DNA from: Thermoanaerobaculaceae bacterium
GTDB lineage: Bacteria; Acidobacteriota; UBA4820
Reading direction: 5' to 3'
DNA: 7,646 nt
Assembly (NCBI GenBank): GCA_012798145.1
Contig: JAAZNT010000339.1
Coordinates: 1-7,646, forward strand
Shown here one piece after another: positions 1-5,555 of the stretch. The position numbers were made by a program, and so were the translations under genes. The notes beneath the pieces were generated by a model, which worked only from the letters and a program-made list of their open reading frames with translations, did no database searches and was not told the origin of the DNA. Each line of letters begins with the position of its first letter. Positions within the stretch are counted from its first letter, which is position 1.

Positions 1-74
1 ACTCCGCCACGCTCCGCTCGCGGCTTCGGCAACCGTGGGATCGCTTCGAAGATACCCTCGCAATGGCTGCGCTG
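1..74. repeat. Possible edge of a GC-rich short interspersed intergenic repeat
   Basis: The first 70 bases contain 46 G or C, in sharp contrast with the AT-rich operon. On the minus strand the text runs CATTGCGAGGG, then CTTCGAAGCGATCCCAC, then a GCGAGCGGAGCGTGGCGGAG-like tail. This resembles from memory the short interspersed intergenic repeats with a CATTGCGAG...GAAGCAATC core seen in many bacterial genomes and metagenome contigs. It contains short palindromes (CTTCGAAG at 44-51; CCGC-TC-GCGG at 14-23). No second copy is in the window and the element is cut by the left edge, so repeat status is not shown here. Confidence 0.4.
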
Positions 75-75
75 T

Positions 76-117
76 AAAAAAATCCGCATTTCAAACATTC
101 TAAGAGATTATGCGAAC
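76..117 (-). terminator. Possible intrinsic terminator after the operon
   Basis: On the minus strand, 30 bases after the TAA of the lipid kinase gene, GTTCGCAT (117-110) can pair with ATGCGGAT (89-82), an eight-pair stem including two G-U pairs, with a 20-base loop. Six further T residues (81-76) follow directly. The position and T run fit an intrinsic terminator. The long loop and the wobble pairs make the hairpin weak, so this is a tentative call. Confidence 0.45.
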
Positions 118-146
118 AGTCTATTACTGCTCCTCATCCTTTTTGT

Positions 147-1022
147 TTAGCATAAAAAAATGAGGGCGTTGGGAATTGCATCAATTGTGCAGGGGGAGGC
201 TCCGGCGAAATCTCCGTCTAATTGAATTTTTGCCTCTCCTTTAATTTCAATTTTTTTTGCAATTCTGAATTGAAGCCCTTCAAAAGCGGGATGGGATTTA
301 AAAAGCGCGGAAATGGCTACTCTTAAAATATCAAAGGTGCTGTTGTGCTCAATTATTATCAGGTGAAGTTCTGGTTCAAAAATGGAGGCGGCTTTGGCAA
401 TTTTAAAATTTCCTCCATAGTGGGAGGAGTTGGAAATTAGAGCGCTGTATCCAGTAAATTGTTCTCCTTCAACTGTGAAGTCAAGTTTTTCCTGTGAGAA
501 ATTGAATAAAGTTTTTATGGCGGTTAAAAGATAGGAAAATCTTCCAAAATTCTTTTTTATAGTCTCATTGTTTGAAAAAACAACTTCGGCGTCAAAGCCG
601 ACTCCCGCCATCAGTAGAAAATAGCGTCTCTCTCCTTTTGTTAAAAATGTCACTTCTCCAGCCGAGACTTTCTTTTCTTTTCCTTCCACCAGTAGTTTCA
701 GAGCTTTTTTTAATGATAATGGGATTCCAAGTTCTCTTGCAAGGACATTTGCCGTTCCAAAGGGAAGGATTCCAATCCTTCGCTCTGAAAAAATTAGGGG
801 CTGAATCGCTTCGTTTATTGTTCCATCGCCCCCTGCAACTATAATTGTTTCAAAATTATCTTTTAGGCAACTTTTTGAAATTTCTGTTGCATCAAACTTC
901 TTTTCTGTTTGAAAAAGGGAGATGTCAAATCCATTTTTTCTTAGAAAGTCAAGGGCAAAATTTATTGATTTTTTACTTGTCCTTCCCGCCGCAGGGTTGA
1001 CTATGAGAGCAGTTTTATTCAT
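147..1022 (-). CDS. YegS/DagK-type diacylglycerol/lipid kinase
   Basis: This 291-residue protein belongs to the soluble diacylglycerol/sphingosine kinase-like family (DAGK_cat, PF00781, YegS/DgkB/BmrU group), whose members phosphorylate lipids such as diacylglycerol at the inner face of the membrane using ATP. Visible motifs are the N-terminal ALIVNPAAGR (5-14), the nucleotide-binding GGDGTINEAI (64-73), PFGTANVLARELGI (87-100), AGVGFDAEVV (139-148), HYGGNFKIA (201-209) and the C-terminal QLDGDF (267-272) with a closing IPNALIFL. Length matches the usual 290-310 residues and all core motifs are intact, so it is probably active. It lies last in the operon, 18 bases after the pseudokinase stop, with no clear Shine-Dalgarno sequence, so its translation may depend on readthrough coupling or be weak. 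The lipid substrate cannot be deduced, and its link to the signalling genes is an inference from position only. Confidence 0.93.
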   Translation of the reverse strand: MNKTALIVNPAAGRTSKKSINFALDFLRKNGFDISLFQTEKKFDATEISKSCLKDNFETIIVAGGDGTINEAIQPLIFSERRIGILPFGTANVLARELGIPLSLKKALKLLVEGKEKKVSAGEVTFLTKGERRYFLLMAGVGFDAEVVFSNNETIKKNFGRFSYLLTAIKTLFNFSQEKLDFTVEGEQFTGYSALISNSSHYGGNFKIAKAASIFEPELHLIIIEHNSTFDILRVAISALFKSHPAFEGLQFRIAKKIEIKGEAKIQLDGDFAGASPCTIDAIPNALIFLC

Positions 1023-1040
1023 AAAGTCGTCTTTGAAAAA

Positions 1041-2633
1041 TTATCTCAAGGTTGGGGGAATCTCTAAGGTAAATCTTGTGGTTTCATTTGGAATGGAAAA
1101 AAACCATCCCAAAGTTTCGCATAAATACCAGCAGAGGGACATTTTAAGGACTTCTCCACCTACTTTGTAAGCCCTTGTGCCGAGAGAATCAAGGTCAAGT
1201 TTTACTGTTTCGTCGTTTTCAAGCGGTTTTCCGCTGTCGCTGAAATCTATGAATATTGCGCCGTTTTCTTTTTCTTTGCCCTTCAAACTTATAGTCAATG
1301 TGCCTTTTGTTTCCATCCTCATAATTGAGTTTGAAAGCACATTGAAGAAAATTTCCTTTAGAAACTGGGGGTCTGCGGTAATTTCAACATCTCCTTCTAT
1401 GTTGTCCTCAAATTTTATCGGGAAACAGCACTCTTCAATTGGTTTCTGCCAGTCTGAAAGAATTTTTTTGATCTCTTCCTTCAGATTTATCTTTTTAAGA
1501 TTTGGATGGCAAAGTCTTGCTTGAATTGCTGTAAGTCTTGAGAGGTTCATTAAAGAAACAAGTGACAGAAAAAGGTTCTTTTGAATTGGAAAAATTTTCG
1601 GCTCTTGAGAAGAAGTATTCCCAAAGCATTCCGAAATCATCTTTGTCATCTCCCAGAGCGTGTTCTGCACTTTTTCCGCTTCTCTTCTTACAAACTCCTG
1701 ATTAAAATCTGATAATTCTTTATGCCTTAAATACGCTTCTTCAAGCCTTAAATTCTGCACTTCCATAATGTTGAGTCTTCCTATCAAATCTATTGATATG
1801 GCTTTGAGGCGGTTGACAAGTTTCTCGTTGCTTTTCTTGAGAGAGTGCCTCTCAAGAAGGTCAGAAATTCTTTTTACCGCGGTCTGCGTATCAAACGGCT
1901 TTATTAGATAATCGTCCGCTCCTTTTTTGAACGCTTCAACAGCAATGCTTTCGCTTCCATAAGCGGTCATCATCATTATTGGAATGTCTATCTCTTTCTT
2001 TTTAATTTCTGATAAAAGATCAATTCCGCTCATTCCCGGCATTTTTACATCAAGAAGAACTATGTTGCAGTCTTCCTCTTCAAGCATCTTTAATCCTTTG
2101 TATCCATCTTCTGCCTCTTTAACGAGGAAATTTTCGCTCAACAGGCGCATTTTTAAGATTTTCCTGTTTTTTTCATCGTCGTCAATTATAAGAACAGTGT
2201 CTTTTGTCTTTGGAATGACTGTTTGAAAATCAACATCCTCTTTTCTCATTGAATCTACGGCTTCTTTAAGCTCTTTGATATGAACCGGCTTTGTCAGAAT
2301 CAGATCGGGCTTGAAGTAATATCCGTCCGCTCCTCCCCTTATCGCTCTCTTTATATCTTCTTCGTCCAGATAGACAGCGGTAACCATTAAAATGTGAACA
2401 GATTGAAATCCCGGCTTTTGTTTTATTCTTTTTGCAACTTCAAATCCGTCCATTTTAGGAAGAAGGAGATCAAGTATCACGATGTGAGGCCTGAAAACTT
2501 CAAGCAAATCAAGCGCGGTTTCCCCGTCGCCGGCTGTTCTTACAGTGTATCCAAGCGGCTTGAATTCTTTTTCAATAAGTCTTCTGAAACTTAAGTCGTC
2601 GTCCACAACAAGAATTCTGCATTCCTGTTTCAT
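1041..2633 (-). CDS. Tandem receiver protein with degenerate histidine-kinase-like C-terminus
   Basis: This 530-residue cytoplasmic protein has two receivers, a coiled coil and a degenerate kinase-like module. Receiver 1 (about 5-128) has DDD at 11-13, Asp55 and Thr85, and an odd end with two Lys-Pro pairs (108-109 and 115-116). Receiver 2 (about 146-260) has DDD at 151-153, Asp195, Thr223 and Lys245. A charged helical stretch (about 262-335) follows. Residues 355-395 resemble the second helix of a HisKA dimerisation domain (LMNLSRL then INLKEEIKKIL), but no H-box histidine is present between 305 and 375. The HATPase-like part keeps an N-box-like FFNVLSNSI (429-437), while G1 is reduced to DSGKP (466-470) and G2 to VGGEVLKMSL (491-500). 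Kinase activity is therefore doubtful; a scaffold or phosphate-sink role is inferred. The ATG at 2633 has AAGGAG seven bases upstream; a TTG two codons earlier is less likely. Confidence 0.88.
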   Translation of the reverse strand: MKQECRILVVDDDLSFRRLIEKEFKPLGYTVRTAGDGETALDLLEVFRPHIVILDLLLPKMDGFEVAKRIKQKPGFQSVHILMVTAVYLDEEDIKRAIRGGADGYYFKPDLILTKPVHIKELKEAVDSMRKEDVDFQTVIPKTKDTVLIIDDDEKNRKILKMRLLSENFLVKEAEDGYKGLKMLEEEDCNIVLLDVKMPGMSGIDLLSEIKKKEIDIPIMMMTAYGSESIAVEAFKKGADDYLIKPFDTQTAVKRISDLLERHSLKKSNEKLVNRLKAISIDLIGRLNIMEVQNLRLEEAYLRHKELSDFNQEFVRREAEKVQNTLWEMTKMISECFGNTSSQEPKIFPIQKNLFLSLVSLMNLSRLTAIQARLCHPNLKKINLKEEIKKILSDWQKPIEECCFPIKFEDNIEGDVEITADPQFLKEIFFNVLSNSIMRMETKGTLTISLKGKEKENGAIFIDFSDSGKPLENDETVKLDLDSLGTRAYKVGGEVLKMSLCWYLCETLGWFFSIPNETTRFTLEIPPTLR

Positions 2634-2635
2634 TT

Positions 2636-3010
2636 TCAATCTCCTTCTTTCGGCAAATGCTTTTCAAGAATGTCTTTAAGTTCGTTTATAAAAATTGGCT
2701 TTGAAATGTAATCGTCACATCCGGCGGAAAGGATTTTTTCCTTGTCTCCGCTCATAGCCATTGCAGTAACTGCGATGATCTTTATCCTATCTCCGAGAAA
2801 GTTTTTTATTCTTTTTGCAAGTTCAAACCCGTCCATTTTGGGAAGGTGCATATCAAGAAGGATCAAATCAAAGGTTGTTCCGGAAGAAATTAAAGCCCAC
2901 CCTTCTTCTCCCGTTGTTACGCAAAAAACATTGTGGTTCAATGATTCAAGAATTTTTCTCATAAGTTTCTGATTAACGATATTGTCTTCAACTACAAGCA
3001 ATTTCGCCAT
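2636..3010 (-). CDS. Stand-alone response-regulator receiver (CheY-like)
   Basis: This 124-residue protein is a single receiver domain without an output domain. Acidic pocket residues are Glu8 and Asp9 (VVEDN), the phosphoacceptor is Asp53 (LILLDMHLPKMDG), the switch residue is Thr82 (AVTAM), and the conserved lysine is Lys104 (DDYISKPI). These are the expected positions for a functional receiver. It probably takes phosphate from His320 of the upstream kinase and acts either as a CheY-like diffusible regulator or as a shuttle to the next protein. I chose the ATG at 3010 because it starts the domain cleanly and has GAGGAG 13 bases upstream; a longer reading would need a TTG at 3037 and adds nine residues outside the fold. 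The start lies inside the kinase gene, giving a 23-base overlap. The stop is two bases before the next ATG. Confidence 0.92.
   Translation of the reverse strand: MAKLLVVEDNIVNQKLMRKILESLNHNVFCVTTGEEGWALISSGTTFDLILLDMHLPKMDGFELAKRIKNFLGDRIKIIAVTAMAMSGDKEKILSAGCDDYISKPIFINELKDILEKHLPKEGD
2641..2646 (-). promoter_or_regulatory. Ribosome-binding site deciding the start of the tandem-receiver gene
   Basis: AAGGAG ends seven bases before the ATG at 2633. It lies only one base from the alternative TTG at 2639, which is too close for that codon to be used, so the ATG start is preferred. The site lies inside the end of the upstream receiver gene. Confidence 0.75.
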
Positions 3011-4655
3011 TATGGTTTTCAAACTCCTCTTCTTCAAGTTTCATCGTAGGGTCAATTGGAAGAACCACATAAAATGTTGAGCCGATCCCAACAGCGCTTT
3101 TGACATAAATTCTTCCTCCTAAGATTTCTGCAAATCGCTTGCATAATGTCAGCCCGAGCCCAGTTCCCTCCTGAGACCTTGACGGGCTTCCGTCAACTTG
3201 CCTAAACGCCTCAAAAATGTAGGGGAGATCCTTTTCCGCGATCCCAATTCCTTCATCCTTGACTGCAAATATGTGCATTTTGGGAAAACTTTTTATTTCA
3301 AGTTTGATAGATTTACCTGAAGGAGAAAATTTGTTCGCATTGGAAAGAAGGTTTATTAGAATTTGCTTAAGTTTTCCTTGATCTGTGTAAATTGTCGGAC
3401 TTGCTTCGTCACAAAGGACAACGAGAGTTTGCGATTTTTTCTCAAGGAGGGGCCTCATCAGCGTTTTTATGTCTTCAATAAGTTCATCAGTTCTTGAAGT
3501 GGTGAAATTAAGCGGCATTTTTCCCGCTTCAACCTTAGAGAGGTCAAGGATTTCGTTTATAAGTTTCAAAAGGTGTTTTCCTGCTGAAAGGATATCTTCA
3601 AGACATTCTCTTTGATCAGAGTTGAGTTTGCCGGGGATTTCTTCAAGGAGAAGTTCAGAAAACCCTATCACGGCGTTTAAGGGTGTCCTCAATTCGTGGC
3701 TCATATTTGCAAGAAATTCAGATTTGAGCCTGTTTGCTTCTTTTGCTTCCTGTGATGAGATTTCAAGCATATCTTTGGCGTTTTGAAGTTCCCTTGTTCT
3801 TTCTGCGATTTTCTCTTCAAGAGTCGTGTTGAGTTCTTCAAGTTCCTGCGCGGTCGCAATAAGTTGATTTGCGGTGACATCCTTTTCTTTAAGCAGGTCT
3901 CTGTAACTTGCCGCAGTTGTTTTGAATTGAACTACAAGTTCATAAAGTTCCTTTTCTTTTGGGTTAGGTAATTGGGGGGTAAAATTCCCTTTTTCAAATT
4001 CTTTGAAGGCGCTGATTAAGTCAAAAACCGGCTTAGTCACTTTAAAACTCAATCCCAAAGCCACAAAAAACGCCAGCGCTAAAAACAGCAGGACAACAAT
4101 AGCAAAAAATGCGAGATTTTTGTAAAGCGACTGATACAAGAGAGAAGGCGTGGCAATAAGCGTAACAACTCCAACTTTTTCAAAACTCTTTTCTTTTTTC
4201 AGACCGAAAATTTCTTCTTCGTCAGCCATCTTCCAAGTTTTTACTGGCGTTCTGAAATAATAAAGTTTTCCCGATGGGGCTTTTATTTCTCCAAGAGAAG
4301 TTTCATCAACTTGATTTATTTTGGATAGGAAGAAAATCTCATCTGCCGGATTTTTCATTTTTGAAAGAAGTATGTTTCCATTAGCGTCTTCAAAGATCAC
4401 CCCTGAGGTTTCTTTTTGGTAAAGAGCCCAAACAGCAAGCGGCTCAAGATAAGCTTCAGACCTTCCCGTAACGAGTCCTTCAACTGAACTTTTCGCTATT
4501 GCGTCAAGATTTTGCTGACACCTCTCCTTTAGCGCTTCTTTTCCATTCTGGAAGTTTGTTACAAGAAAAAATGTGGGGAAAAACAGGGAGGGGATTGCTG
4601 CAATGAGCAAAATTCTGATAAAAACCCCTCTAAAGTAAGAGTTTCCCCTTGTCAT
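2988..4655 (-). CDS. Membrane sensor histidine kinase (Cache-like sensor, HAMP, HisKA, HATPase)
   Basis: This 555-residue inner-membrane kinase has a first transmembrane helix at about 11-33, a periplasmic region of about 145 residues (34-179), and a second helix at about 180-202. A HAMP-like linker (about 203-258, with VTKPVFDLI) and a coiled coil (about 255-310) follow. The HisKA H-box is SHELRTPLNAVIGFSE, with phosphoacceptor His320. The HATPase domain has all boxes: N-box QILINLLSNANKFS (431-444), G1 DEGIGI (467-472), F-box YIFEAFRQ (479-486) and G2 EGTGLGLTL (496-504). It should therefore be catalytically competent. The periplasmic part (GVIFEDANGNILLSK) looks like a Cache/PAS-like fold, by inference only. 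There is no fused receiver; the presumed partner receivers are the next two genes. The ATG shares one base with the upstream TAA and has GGGGGA seven bases upstream. The 3' end overlaps the next gene by 23 bases, suggesting translational coupling. Confidence 0.95.
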   Translation of the reverse strand: MTRGNSYFRGVFIRILLIAAIPSLFFPTFFLVTNFQNGKEALKERCQQNLDAIAKSSVEGLVTGRSEAYLEPLAVWALYQKETSGVIFEDANGNILLSKMKNPADEIFFLSKINQVDETSLGEIKAPSGKLYYFRTPVKTWKMADEEEIFGLKKEKSFEKVGVVTLIATPSLLYQSLYKNLAFFAIVVLLFLALAFFVALGLSFKVTKPVFDLISAFKEFEKGNFTPQLPNPKEKELYELVVQFKTTAASYRDLLKEKDVTANQLIATAQELEELNTTLEEKIAERTRELQNAKDMLEISSQEAKEANRLKSEFLANMSHELRTPLNAVIGFSELLLEEIPGKLNSDQRECLEDILSAGKHLLKLINEILDLSKVEAGKMPLNFTTSRTDELIEDIKTLMRPLLEKKSQTLVVLCDEASPTIYTDQGKLKQILINLLSNANKFSPSGKSIKLEIKSFPKMHIFAVKDEGIGIAEKDLPYIFEAFRQVDGSPSRSQEGTGLGLTLCKRFAEILGGRIYVKSAVGIGSTFYVVLPIDPTMKLEEEEFENHNGEIACS

Positions 4656-5554
4656 TATTCAATCCCCCAAATTTCACAGCCATCGCAGTTCAAGGCATTT
4701 TTGTCAAGATTCAATGAAAATTTTTCCCTCGCGTTTTTGGAAAACCTTATTTCGCAAAGGCGGGGGTAGCATAACCCGTCAGTTCTGTCCCAATATTCTT
4801 TTGGGCTTTCTTTAACAAGATTCGCAACGACCTTCGCTGTAAGTTTTTCTGAAACAGAAATTGACATTGCAGCGCCAAGGTCTATATACATTGGAGAAAA
4901 ACCTATTACTGGAACTTTGTTTTCGTAACTTTTCAGGACGAGTTTTTTTATTCCATGCTCTGTCAAAACAGTTGCATCGGGGATAAGAAGGATTGCATCG
5001 CTTTTTGGGAATGATGCGTCAAGAATATCTAAAAAATCTTTTTCAGACAAAACATCTATAAAATTGAATTTTGCGTCTGGAGGGGCAAGTTTTTCAAAAT
5101 CTTCAACGATCTTTTTTGTGGGCAGGTGGTTGTAAAAAATGGATACGGATTTAATACCCGCTCCATTTTTAAGAAGCGTCAACTGCTGTCTGGGAGACGG
5201 GATCATAGCCACTCCAAGAATTTCTGAATGGTTATCGTTCTCCTCAGGATTCAAAACCATAGTGTAAATAAGTTTGGAACTGCCCCTAAGGGGAAGAACA
5301 GACTTATAAGCATCTTGCCCGATTGTAACTATAAATTCGCTGTCAAAATCAGACTTTGTCTGTTCAAGGTCTTTTATGGAAACATCGTAATTTTTAAGTT
5401 CCTTTTTGATTTCTAAAGCAAGAGATTCATAAGGGGCTATTTTTTTGCTCATTACCACGCATATTTTTCTTTCGCTTGAACTTTTTGCGGGGATTAAAAG
5501 CAGAGCGGAAAAAAGAAAAAGAATAAGATTAAGGCAAATTACTCTTTTAATCAT
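4655..5554 (-). CDS. ABC-type periplasmic substrate-binding protein (PF04392-like)
   Basis: This 299-residue exported protein resembles the ABC_sub_bind (PF04392, formerly DUF534) family of type I periplasmic binding proteins. Residues 1-23 form a signal peptide with a long Leu/Phe core and no lipobox Cys. Family-like stretches are FIVTIGQDAY (74-83), the mid-lobe SVSIFYNH (136-143) and, most typical, DAILLIPDATVLTEHG (186-201) followed by VPVIGFSPMYIDLGAAMSIS (214-233). Known members of the family bind small ligands such as aromatic amino acids or are uncharacterised; the ligand here is unknown. No permease or ATPase gene is nearby; instead the gene sits between the outer-membrane receptor (gap of one base) and a sensor kinase (stop and start share one base, TAATG), so a sensory role is inferred. 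The C-terminal tail carries four cysteines (262, 267, 290, 293), which could form disulfides or bind a metal. Confidence 0.85.
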   Translation of the reverse strand: MIKRVICLNLILFLFSALLLIPAKSSSERKICVVMSKKIAPYESLALEIKKELKNYDVSIKDLEQTKSDFDSEFIVTIGQDAYKSVLPLRGSSKLIYTMVLNPEENDNHSEILGVAMIPSPRQQLTLLKNGAGIKSVSIFYNHLPTKKIVEDFEKLAPPDAKFNFIDVLSEKDFLDILDASFPKSDAILLIPDATVLTEHGIKKLVLKSYENKVPVIGFSPMYIDLGAAMSISVSEKLTAKVVANLVKESPKEYWDRTDGLCYPRLCEIRFSKNAREKFSLNLDKNALNCDGCEIWGIE

Positions 5555-5555
5555 T

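Noticed and set aside
572..844. Open frame of 90 residues on the plus strand
   Set aside because: It lies opposite the lipid kinase gene, whose motifs are intact; the peptide is low-complexity Leu/Ser-rich with no recognisable domain or ribosome site.
922..2594. Several plus-strand open frames (922-1170, 1177-1524, 1984-2226, 2394-2594)
   Set aside because: All are antisense to well-supported minus-strand genes and give Ser/Phe-rich peptides typical of complement reading.
1041..2633. Frameshift or sequencing error as the cause of the missing kinase boxes
   Set aside because: The frame stays open and in family-like register through the N-box, the G1 remnant and the C-terminal strand (FTLEIPP), so the losses look like divergence, not a broken reading frame.
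2633..3037. Longer TTG starts for the stand-alone receiver (3037) and tandem receiver (2639)
   Set aside because: In both cases an ATG a few codons later begins the receiver fold exactly, and the AAGGAG site before 2633 is too close to the TTG at 2639.
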